64,000 bases of DNA, taken from Onchidella celtica (lineage: Eukaryota > Mollusca > Gastropoda > Systellommatophora > Onchidiidae). The stretch covers positions 41,986,612 to 42,050,611 of the forward strand of contig OZ007575.1 of the NCBI GenBank assembly GCA_963931925.1, read 5' to 3'. A program made the translations under genes and the position numbers. Of the stretch, positions 59,801 through 64,000 are shown in pieces. The notes beneath the pieces are model-generated. The model was not told the origin of the DNA and searched no databases. It worked only from the letters and a program-made list of their open reading frames with translations. The stretch's first letter is position 1; each line of letters starts with the position of its first letter.

Positions 59801-62030
59801 CGAACAAAGAACTAACGGCGTGTTGCAATTACATAAAGTTCTGGACTTAGGTAGCTGACACAGAAGTAAACTAATTTCTAATTACTACAGTTTAGAAAAC
59901 ATTGTCAGGAAGTATTGCATTCTTGAGTTCAGGACCCACAACTCCAGGAGACTTTTTCACATAACTTCTGCATCACTACGACTGAAACTTACAGCATCTG
60001 GGGGGCAGCTGCTGACCATAGCTAGAAGCCAGGTGTTGTCTAAGTGCAGATGAACTGCTAAATGTGTTGAGCATCCCTTCATGTTGTCTCAGGACAAGCT
60101 GGAGATCAGCTGCTATTTCAACATCCAGTTTCCTGAGACTGTCTGTCAACTCCTCTGAGCTGTCTGGTGTTTGTGCTGGTTTGATGACTACAGTGTAATG
60201 ACCAAAATCAGTCAGACTTTCATGAATTAGGAAAGTGGGACCACTGGGATTCTGAACCCCTCTGGAATCTCTTAGATGGCGCTCAGCCGTCTGTGGACTA
60301 TCAGGAAAGAAAATTGAAAAAGCAGGTACATTCTTACATAAGTGCAGTTGAGTGGACACAGACGGGTGGTGTATGTGTCACGGAATGGCTTGTGGTACAC
60401 ATTTACTGAAGGAAAAAATATATCGGCCGAGCCTTGAGAGCGGACAGGTCTGAGAAAACTGAATGATCATGACAAGCTTTAGAAGGTCTACGAAAACTGT
60501 CTGAACATAAAAAAAAAAAAAAAAACCTTAAAAGGGTCTGAGATAACTGAGTTAATATGGAGTCTGAGAAAACTGAATGAACATGACATGCTCAAGAAAA
60601 TCAAAACTTTCCATCTTTTGCACTTGCATACACAACCGAAAAAAAAAAAGGGGGCACATGTTTAAATATGCAAAGACTGATGGATAAGTAAATGAATGAA
60701 TATATACACGAAATAATAATAATACATATTAAACTCTCACATCCTCAATTCATACTGTGTCAGATTAATATTTGTTTAGATAGTTGTCTCTATAATGTAA
60801 AAACAAACAACTTGATGTCAGAGCATCTTTATTCAAAATACCCAACACTACAGGTTAAGGACTAACAAGTCAATGAGTTTATATGATCACCTCTTTAGTT
60901 AACTCCCACAGTCAGAAGTCTAACATCTTAAGCCAAAAAATGAGAACTAGTATAGGCTCATATAACCCTCACCCTGTGATGAGCGTTGAATTACGGCATC
61001 GACTTTCCATGCATTCACTCTGCACGGGCGTACCAATGTGGCAAGGTCAAGCTGACCGTGCAGCGCACAAGCCATATTTTCACGCGTCGGGTCACTGTCC
61101 TCTTTGAGACGTAACTATCGCCTTATTGCTCACTGTATCACCTCTAAATCAAAGGCATTGTGATAAGGACATGGGACATGTTAACCAGTGAACCACTGGC
61201 CGGAATCACAAAGACTAAGCTTTCAAAGGCTCACCCCACACTATTAAAAGATGTAACATCGACATGCGAACTATTGCTCAACACATTTGCAATATTATCT
61301 AATTTTCTCACAAGCTGACCATCACCTACAGTTGTCTGTATCTAAGAACCAATCAGAAACAAGCTCTGAAATAACCTTTCCCTCAAATGCCCACACTGAG
61401 TTCATTAGTATGTGTCAATCAGGATGAAACCATTTGTTTAGGGCTTGGGGGCATGGCTAGTTATCATGCTTTGTTCTCACGAAAACTACAGCTGTCACTT
61501 TGGTACCATAAGTCAGATCATTGGTTAGAGACTTACAGACAAAGGTTTTCCTCGTTAATTCATTATCAAGCGTTATAAGGCATAGCAGTGAATGTTTTCA
61601 TACCGATCAAATACAAACCGAACCATGCGGACAGTGGTAGTGTGGTCATTGTACATCGGCAAGGGTCAGTGCGACCCAGATAAGATTCTCCGTGAGTACG
61701 GTCACTGACCAGACAGTGGACTTTAAGCCATCGCACGCAGGGTATGGGTTAAATCACAGCTCTGATTGTAATAATATTAACTTAAGTTTGGCAGCAGATA
61801 TTCATGTTTTGACAATAAAACTGAGGTTTCATTTCCTATACTTAGCCCCCGTTATCTGCAAAGGCCACATACTGTATTGGTCCAAAGCTTTTCAGTTGTT
61901 CACTGATCTTAGCACGAGTGGTTCTAAGGTCTGTGTTCAGGCAGGTGTTGTAGCGGACATACAAGCTGTAACAGCCTTGAACCATGGAAATAAAAGACTC
62001 TGCTTCCTCTCCTTTCATGAAACTAAGAAT
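29431..62030 (-). CDS. JAK: JAK-family (Janus) non-receptor tyrosine kinase, 3' part of gene, 14 exons
   Basis: Exons, 5' to 3' on the minus strand: 62030-61873, 60297-59993, 55456-55373, 54804-54707, 54128-53913, 52988-52834, 50466-50319, 42933-42711, 40547-40449, 38743-38634, 37935-37731, 34038-33893, 31307-31132, 29839-29431. All borders are AG/GT and every junction keeps phase. The total is 2532 nt, divisible by three, ending in TGA. Domains by in-window residue: FERM F3 end 1-53, SH2 about 50-154, pseudokinase JH2 about 183-463 (HGN at 294, DPG at 319), linker, kinase JH1 about 530-843 (GAGNFGVV loop, Lys554 in [12 protein letters not shown] at 661, DFG at 685, DVWSFG). FERM-SH2-JH2-JH1 is the architecture of JAKs, which bind cytokine-type receptors and phosphorylate STATs. 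Most of FERM is missing from the window. The SH2 Arg and the paired activation-loop tyrosines are replaced. Orthology to JAK is secure; which vertebrate paralogue it most resembles is not decided here. Confidence 0.93.
31132..31307 (-). CDS. JAK: JAK exon: JH1 catalytic loop and activation loop
   Basis: Reads [32 protein letters not shown], then [19 protein letters not shown] Asp (663), catalytic-loop Asn (668) and DFG Asp (685) are all present, so catalysis looks intact. Acceptor tatag, donor gtaagc. The two bases left complete an Ile codon in the last exon. Confidence 0.95.
31399..31718. mobile_element. TTAA MITE, copy 1
   Basis: 320 bp with TTAA at both ends. One end reads TTAACCCTTGGAAGACG, the other (reversed) TTAACGCTGTGGAGTCG. 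The interior shares GGGCCGATCATCGGCCC and AGAAAGACGGGGATTCAC with copies 2 and 3. Probably mobilised by a piggyBac transposase. In a JAK intron. Confidence 0.75.
32232..33092 (+). repeat. MITE family D, copy 3, split by another element
   Basis: The left half (to about 32357) and right half (from about 33018) match copy 1 on either side of the AAATG/ACAGGAAA point. About 660 bp lies between, including an element with inverted ends (32446-32968). Confidence 0.65.
32446..32968. mobile_element. Element with about 30-bp inverted ends, nested in family D copy 3
   Basis: Left GTGTGCATGGGAAAACCCGG; the reversed right end is the same, followed by CATAAGTCGG. The interior holds a tandem duplication of about 123 bp (32536-32660 and 32661-32783). 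The GAAAACCCGGCTTAAG block resembles the ends at 20798-20992. Confidence 0.7.
33632..33868 (+). repeat. MITE family D, copy 1
   Basis: Begins ACGATAGTGGCATATG and ends GCCATTAGCCCAGAGCAG, loosely inverted termini. The interior has GAGGGCTATCAGATAATATTA. It abuts the donor side of a JAK kinase exon (about 25 bp away). Confidence 0.7.
33893..34038 (-). CDS. JAK: JAK exon: JH1 hinge and helix D/E
   Basis: Reads [20 protein letters not shown] then [17 protein letters not shown] fits the kinase gatekeeper-hinge segment (Met gatekeeper if L-I-M-E-Y is aligned to JAK2). Acceptor cttttcag, donor AAG|gtgaga, phase 0. A decayed tandem copy of its 5' half lies directly upstream. Confidence 0.92.
34343..34612. 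mobile_element. TTAA MITE, copy 2, one end lost
   Basis: Starts TTAACCCTTTGGAGACAG, with CATCTAGAAAGACAGGG and GGGCCGATGATCG inside, in reverse orientation to copy 1. The far terminus is missing; another TTAA element begins 60 bp on. Confidence 0.7.
34672..35582. mobile_element. 911-bp TTAA-ended element with inverted termini
   Basis: Left end TTAAGGGGGGACTCGGGTCC; the reversed right end is TTAAGGGGGAGTGCGGGTCC. The interior is very AT-rich, with no coding signal in either strand. Likely a non-autonomous piggyBac-type element. In a JAK intron. Confidence 0.75.
35617..35897 (+). repeat. tRNA-derived SINE, full-length copy
   Basis: The head carries pol III box A (GTGGTCTAGAGG) and box B (GGGTTCTAAACCC) in tRNA spacing. 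The body has TTTTCTCATATTTTCAAG and TCCTATTGGGGGG, and the tail is a (GAAATT)n run. It lies in a JAK intron, antisense to JAK. Confidence 0.85.
36270..36345 (+). repeat. LINE-type 3' tail, 5'-truncated copy
   Basis: Reads GTAAAGCGCTTAGAGCC, then AAGCGCGATATAAATGCC, then (TTA)n. It is preceded by a GA-rich stretch and, from 36008, by about four 18-bp units of GTGAGTTGTGAACTG type. Confidence 0.7.
36346..37730. other. JAK intron, no element recognised
   Basis: Only a C run and a T run; nothing supported beyond intron. Confidence 0.5.
37731..37935 (-). CDS. JAK: JAK exon: JH1 kinase N-lobe
   Basis: Starts [10 protein letters not shown], then [13 protein letters not shown] with the ATP-anchoring Lys in VAVK, then [12 protein letters not shown] with the helix C Glu, then HPNIVRVL. 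Ends SSDS|gtatgc with one base left. These are the residues expected of an active tyrosine kinase N-lobe. Confidence 0.93.
38634..38743 (-). CDS. JAK: JAK exon: linker and start of JH1 glycine loop
   Basis: Reads [20 protein letters not shown] then [16 protein letters not shown]. The final LGA joins the next exon to give LGAGNFGVV, so the intron cuts the ATP-binding Gly-rich loop. Acceptor cctcacag, donor GCC|gtaagc. A decayed copy of its 5' border lies just upstream (see findings). Confidence 0.85.
39168..39535 (+). repeat. Repeat family E, copy 3, internally shortened
   Basis: Same start and terminal hairpin as the other copies, lacking about 90 bp before the end. In a JAK intron. Confidence 0.75.
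40449..40547 (-). CDS. JAK: JAK exon: JH2-JH1 linker
   Basis: A 99-nt exon reading [20 protein letters not shown] then [12 protein letters not shown]. It is helical and charged, and is placed by phase on both sides. It shows no motif of its own, so support is splice borders, open frame and position. Confidence 0.75.
41779..42452. mobile_element. Candidate TIR element in JAK intron
   Basis: Left CTGACTCCCCCGCGGAATTT and reversed right TTGACTCCCCTAAGCTGGAT resemble each other. A local hairpin, TCCGGCTTAGGG to TTGAGCCGGA, lies near the right end. No protein seen. Confidence 0.45.
42711..42933 (-). CDS. JAK: JAK exon: end of JH2
   Basis: Reads [17 protein letters not shown], then an acidic insert, then [18 protein letters not shown] and EKLVQDLS. 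The C-W-x-x-x-P-x-x-R-P is the kinase subdomain XI motif that closes JH2. Acceptor tttacag, donor gttagt; one base is left and gives Ala with the next exon. Confidence 0.9.
43105..43342 (-). repeat. MITE family D, copy 2
   Basis: The reverse complement matches copy 1 throughout, including GAGGGCTATCAGATAATATTA and CACCAAATGACGGGAAAA. Confidence 0.7.
43822..45470 (+). pseudogene. piggyBac transposase remnant, catalytic core missing
   Basis: Three pieces. 43822-43971 gives an acidic N-terminus ([16 protein letters not shown], then [16 protein letters not shown]). 44771-44925 gives [20 protein letters not shown], the usual pre-domain segment. From 45261 it reads [13 protein letters not shown] and stops. 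A second frame then gives [20 protein letters not shown] and FACRKCGKH, the C-terminal Cys finger. Several hundred residues with all three catalytic Asp are absent. The phase between the first two pieces fits only if a weak donor is used. Confidence 0.75.
46156..46998 (-). mobile_element. Solo LTR of Ty3/gypsy family A
   Basis: 843 bp. Its reverse complement aligns end to end with the LTR at 3916-4758, which is also 843 bp although the copies differ by substitutions and indels. Read on the minus strand it starts TGTAACG and ends GTGACA. The flanking 5-mers (gcgtt and cgatg) do not match. It lies inside the 6.7-kb piggyBac in the JAK intron. Confidence 0.85.
47263..48345 (-). pseudogene. Helitron Rep/helicase N-terminal domain fragment
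   Basis: Reads [20 protein letters not shown] then QEPPKFL; after a frameshift near 47898 it continues [44 protein letters not shown] and [12 protein letters not shown]. These are the conserved blocks of the Helitron-like N-terminal region (F-x-I-x-G-x-x-H-x-x-G and Y-P-x-L-F-P-x-G-x-x-G-W). The reading frame decays past [11 protein letters not shown] and no HUH replicase core or helicase motifs follow. A truncated copy nested in the 6.7-kb piggyBac. Confidence 0.8.
48868..49037. repeat. Cluster of overlapping TCTAGA/AGATCT palindromes
   Basis: Runs such as CTAGATCTAGATCTAGA occur twice within 170 bp, with isolated copies elsewhere (19552, 44700, 51951, 58359). Simple-sequence-like but palindromic. 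Confidence 0.6.
50319..50466 (-). CDS. JAK: JAK exon: JH2 C-lobe
   Basis: Reads [19 protein letters not shown] then [16 protein letters not shown]. The W-L-S-P-E is the APE-equivalent and A-V-G-T-T-L-C-E-L replaces the usual D-x-W-S-F-G-x-x-L-W-E of JAK JH2. The donor GAA|gtaatt leaves phase 0. The right end of a 6.7-kb piggyBac lies only about 100 bp into the downstream intron. Confidence 0.88.
51500..52560 (+). repeat. Dispersed repeat C, copy 2
   Basis: Same order and orientation as copy 1. It begins with a short TIR unit (51504-51648) carrying GTACGGAAATGGAAAC and its inverse. In the JAK intron between JH2 exons. Confidence 0.75.
52834..52988 (-). CDS. JAK: JAK exon: JH2 pseudo-catalytic loop and DPG
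   Basis: Contains [11 protein letters not shown] in place of [10 protein letters not shown], and VKLGDPGIS in place of DFG. HGN plus DPG is the signature of JAK pseudokinase domains. The Asn that normally ends the catalytic loop is Lys here. Acceptor ttgcag, donor AG|gttagc; the split codon makes Arg with the next exon. Confidence 0.92.
53555..53847. mobile_element. TTAA MITE, copy 3
   Basis: Shares CATCTAGAAAGACAGGGG and GGGCCGATCATTGGCCC with copies 1 and 2 and ends in TTAA at its right side. The left TTAA is not evident. In a JAK intron. Confidence 0.7.
53913..54128 (-). CDS. JAK: JAK exon: JH2 pseudokinase, alphaC to hinge
   Basis: Reads [39 protein letters not shown], then PLADLLTYV. 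This fits a helix followed by the beta4-beta5 strands and hinge of a kinase fold (L-L-M-E-Y-T-P-L). The donor is ATG|gtgaga and the acceptor tatacag. Confidence 0.85.
54707..54804 (-). CDS. JAK: JAK exon: JH2 pseudokinase N-lobe
   Basis: Reads [20 protein letters not shown] then [12 protein letters not shown]. It holds the strand that would carry the kinase beta3 Lys; here the ATLVEL segment has no Lys at the expected place. The donor is a strong ATG|gtaagt. Confidence 0.8.
55373..55456 (-). CDS. JAK: JAK exon: SH2-JH2 linker and JH2 start
   Basis: An 84-nt exon with acceptor gttacag and donor gtagac. It reads [18 protein letters not shown] and on to DDPWS. It is acidic and has no recognisable Gly-rich loop, so the first JH2 strand is divergent. 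Phase joins it to SH2 (one base in) and to the next exon (G plus AC makes Asp). Confidence 0.75.
55839..58837 (-). mobile_element. End-complete piggyBac DNA transposon in JAK intron
   Basis: Both ends show TTAA followed by the inverted repeat CTCTCAATCTTCTTT (identical over 15 bases). This gives a 3.0-kb element with the TTAA duplication typical of piggyBac. It encodes a transposase on the same strand as JAK. Near its right end lies a short palindrome (CGATCACCGGTGATCG, 58791-58806). Splice phases do not allow its exons to join neighbouring JAK exons in frame. Confidence 0.9.
56433..58556 (-). pseudogene. piggyBac transposase, one intron, two frameshifts
   Basis: Exon 1 (58556-58417) starts ATG GCT with an acidic Ser/Asp/Glu-rich N-terminus and ends NIRER. 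Exon 2 starts at 57996 (acceptor atatatag), and the split Ser codon fits. The catalytic triad typical of piggyBac is visible: Asp in ISVDERM, Asp in LFVDNFYSS, and Asp in MGGVDKSDQ. The Cys-rich C-terminal finger (CKLC, FCRTC, LCLH) is present too. The frame breaks in an 8-base homopolymer (57850-57857) and again near 56895, where the upstream frame runs to a stop. Otherwise it is very well preserved, so this is a recently dead copy or one with assembly errors. Confidence 0.9.
59255..59391. repeat. 63-bp inverted repeat with one mismatch, 11-nt loop
   Basis: The arms include GGTGGGAGATGGGTTTAACG and CAATTTCACGGCTCGG with exact inverses. The inner ends are GC-rich (GTGACCGGCCCG). In a JAK intron. 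Confidence 0.93.
59993..60297 (-). CDS. JAK: JAK exon: SH2 domain
   Basis: Encodes about 102 residues. The core [17 protein letters not shown] fits the SH2 betaB-betaC pattern (F-L-x-R-x-S followed by G-x-Y/F-T), with His where the phosphotyrosine-binding Arg normally sits. Two acceptors are possible, at 60297 and 60290. I chose 60297 because only that one continues the frame from the FERM exon. The donor is gtaagt after AGATGCT, leaving one base. Confidence 0.85.
60298..61872. other. JAK intron, no element recognised
   Basis: The interval between the FERM and SH2 exons. An A run at 60510-60525; no repeat family or coding signal identified. Confidence 0.5.
61873..62030 (-). CDS. JAK: JAK exon: end of FERM (F3 lobe)
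   Basis: Reads [13 protein letters not shown] then [11 protein letters not shown]. This matches the last helix of JAK FERM F3 domains, where a Leu/Ala-Ser-Phe-hydrophobic-Ser pattern precedes a G-Y-Y/Y-R-L motif. Acceptor is cttccag; the donor is gtatgt after CCAATACA. The exon opens in phase 0 and leaves two bases that combine with the first base of the SH2 exon to give His, producing FGPIHP at the SH2 entry. JAK SH2 domains also open with G-P-I. Confidence 0.8.
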
Positions 62031-62553
62031 CTGGAAGAGGTCAGAACAAAACAAGGTGTCAGGCAAAACAGTATCTCAGTTGCAACATGAGGAGATGAGA
62101 GTTTACATCTACCCCTGTCAATATATTAACAAAGATACTGGATACAATAAGATGAGACGCATCCTTCTTCATGCCTCTAAAAAAAAATCGTGCACGCAGT
62201 TTGCGCGCTGATCAATGGTAGGGCCCATGGCACATTGCATGAAAAGAATGCTTGACATAATGATAAATGATGCAGATTTATTGCAGTTACTGTTGCGACT
62301 ATTTTTTTTAAAAAATTTTTTAAATAGCCAGACTTCAATCAAGGCCTACAGTGATAGCTGAAAAGTGAAGAAAATTCAGTATTTTACCTATATTGGCTTT
62401 GCAAAATACCGCATTGTTCATAACTTCAGCAGATTCGCCACTAAGTGTCCGTATGAAAGCTGTGCACACTAAACACACTGGCTGTCGCATCTCATCGTAT
62501 CTAGTACTTTTGGTATTAATAAAACAGCATTTGCTAAAAAATTAGGTACTCAC

Positions 62554-62674
62554 TGACTTGCCCAGGCAGTGGCAAGGATAGTGGTGCTGGTGGTAGAGAT
62601 CATGAGATGGTCCTATTTTAAGTATTGGTGATGATGGGTCCATTATTGCTGGCGGTATTGGACACAATGGATAT
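62554..62674 (-). CDS. Candidate further JAK exon (weak)
   Basis: Open frame between an AG (gcacaag) and a good donor (TCA|gtgagt). It leaves phase 0, as the next JAK exon requires. The encoded stretch is rich in Pro, Ser and His (LYHQHHYPCH) and shows no FERM-like motif, so it may be chance. It has an internal ATG that could make it an alternative first exon. Confidence 0.2.
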
Positions 62675-62984
62675 CTTGTGCATAGCACAAAAGTTTAGGT
62701 AGATGTTTGGTGGCCTGAGAAAACCCACCACATGGTGAAATTTTCACATTTTGCATAAATGGTACAGCTGCCTGCAGCAATCCTTTCTGTTGTGTGCTTT
62801 TTAAATTATTCAAATTGGTCAATTCAGGACAAAGTTATGAATTTTTAAAGACAGCCAGTCAACAAAAACAGAAACTGACAAAATTACATTTAAAGTTTAC
62901 ACTGTGCACTACTTACAGTACAAAGGTCATTTGCTGTTTTTATGCGCACTGGGTAGGAAAGGAAGCTACGAACAAAACCGCATA

Positions 62985-63060
62985 TAATAATAATAATAAT
63001 AATAAGAGCATTTATATAGCGCCTTTCGCCGAGGCCTCAAGGCGCTTAACATTGTCCACC
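62985..63060 (-). repeat. LINE 3' tail: GCGC stem, TATATAAATG, (ATT)n
   Basis: On the minus strand: AAGCGCCTTGAGG, a short loop, AAGGCGCTATATAAATG, then a (TTA)n microsatellite. It directly follows the LINE coding end and so defines the element's 3' end. Confidence 0.8.
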
Positions 63061-63105
63061 ATACGCGCACACACACATACTAAAGAACGGTCACACACAC
63101 ACAAA

Positions 63106-64000
63106 TCATTTATCTAAATATTTTTTAAACAGGTGAGGTTTTAGTTGTTTTTTAAAACTCTCTACACTGCATGCTGATCTCGGGGAATTTGGTAGTGAGT
63201 TCCATAATGCAGGTCCAATTTTACTAAATGACCTCTCGCCGAACGTTTTGAGGTTGCACCTAGGTTCCACCAAGAGCCCTGAGTCTTGAGATCTCAGGGC
63301 CCTGGGAGGAGCATAGGGACAGAGAAGTTCACTGATGTATGTAGGTGCAGTTGTTGTGACACTACAGTAGCAAAACACAGCAATTTTGTATTCTATTCTG
63401 GCTTTTACTGGTAACCAGTGAAGGATTTTGAGCATTTCTGTGCTACTTTCAAATTTGGACTTTCCAAGAATTAAACGAGCCGCACAATTTTGTGCTTTTT
63501 GCAGTTTAAAAATCTTTTCATCTGAGAGACCAGCATAGAGTGAATTGCAGTAATCAAGGCGAGACAAAACCAAGGAGATAACTAATGTTTTCACTGCTTC
63601 CTGAGTCAGAACAGATTTCATACGTGAAATCCTTCCTATTTCAAAATACATGGATTTGGTGATGTAATTAATCTGATACTCCATGGAAAGATTTTTGTCC
63701 AAAAAGACACCCAGGTTTTTTGCTTTCTCTGAAAAATGAATATCAGTGTCAGCTAGTTGTATTTCACTGACTTCAATCTTATTTAGCTTTGATTCAGTGG
63801 GCACATAGCATAACCTCGGTCTTGTCATTGTTAAGCTGGAGCTTGCTGGTACGCATCCAGGTTTTTACAGAGTCAAAACAATTTTGAACTTGACTCACAA
63901 GTGAAGGAAAGTCAACCAACTGAGATGCTGCATAAAGCTGCGAGTCATCTGCATACATGTGATATTTCATACTGTGTGATACAAAAACTTTACTTAATGG
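63106..64000 (-). pseudogene. Non-LTR (LINE) reverse transcriptase, C-terminal part, runs off the edge
   Basis: From the edge it reads HMYADDSQLYAASQLVDF with the RT catalytic Y-A-D-D, then KLQLNNDKTEVML. A one-step frameshift near 63795 moves it to a second frame: KAKNLGVFLDKNLSME, SRLDYCNSLYAGL, QKAQNCAARLILG and LHWLPVKARIEYKIA, ending KKYLDK and stop. These are the standard thumb and post-RT blocks of Jockey/CR1-group elements; the clade is not decided. A 3' tail with GCGC stem and (ATT)n follows at 62985-63060. Confidence 0.88.

Noticed and set aside
55373-60297. Possible chimeric JAK-piggyBac transcript, since the transposase lies in sense inside a JAK intron with its own splice sites
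   Set aside because: Phases do not match. SH2 leaves one base while transposase exon 2 needs two, and transposase exon 1 leaves two while the next JAK exon needs one.
62396-62462. Stretch between gtgcacag and gtaaaa reading FIRTLSGESAEVMNNAVF as a JAK exon
   Set aside because: It leaves one base, which does not fit the phase of the next FERM exon, and it shows no FERM similarity.

Overview
Kind of genome. This is an animal nuclear window. It has intron-split coding exons with GT/AG borders in consistent phase, long AT-rich introns, microsatellites, tRNA-derived SINEs, a non-LTR retrotransposon and many DNA-transposon remnants. A single JAK-like kinase gene plus this mix of piggyBac, Ty3/gypsy, Helitron and pogo-like elements suits a lophotrochozoan, most likely a mollusc. 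That placement is inference; nothing seen fixes the species. No bacterial operons, rRNA or free-standing tRNA genes were found.

Layout. 1-29 kb holds no host gene that I recognise and reads as a transposon graveyard. In order: a SINE remnant (about 436-626), an inverted-repeat element (2.05-2.3 kb), a 3'-truncated Ty3/gypsy element with its 5' LTR (3916-8110), a LINE-type 3' tail (8.94-9.0 kb), a small TIR element (9196-9603), three related repeats (E1, E2 and a SINE) between 13 and 16 kb, a perfect 35-bp hairpin (16638-16714), two solo LTRs of one family with perfect 5-bp target duplications (17766-18986 and 23761-24838), a tandem array split by a pogo-like element (21.0-22.8 kb), and a dead piggyBac (about 22.99-25.36 kb) that one of the solo LTRs cuts in two.

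29.4-62.0 kb is the 3' part of a JAK-family tyrosine kinase gene on the minus strand. Fourteen exons can be joined with consistent phase: end of FERM, SH2, pseudokinase JH2, kinase JH1. They give 2532 nt (843 codons plus stop). The 5' exons (most of FERM) must lie beyond 62 kb or outside the window. Its introns carry an end-complete 3.0-kb piggyBac (55839-58837), a 6.7-kb internally deleted piggyBac (43513-50220) that itself holds a solo gypsy LTR and a Helitron fragment, a family of TTAA-flanked MITEs, a full SINE copy, and two partial tandem duplications of JAK exons.

63.1-64.0 kb is the 3' end of a non-LTR reverse transcriptase on the minus strand, frameshifted and running off the edge.

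How it fits together. Only the JAK gene looks like a functioning host gene: a cytoplasmic kinase bound to cytokine-type receptors and activating STATs. The rest is mobile DNA in layers, and nesting gives a relative age order at several places.
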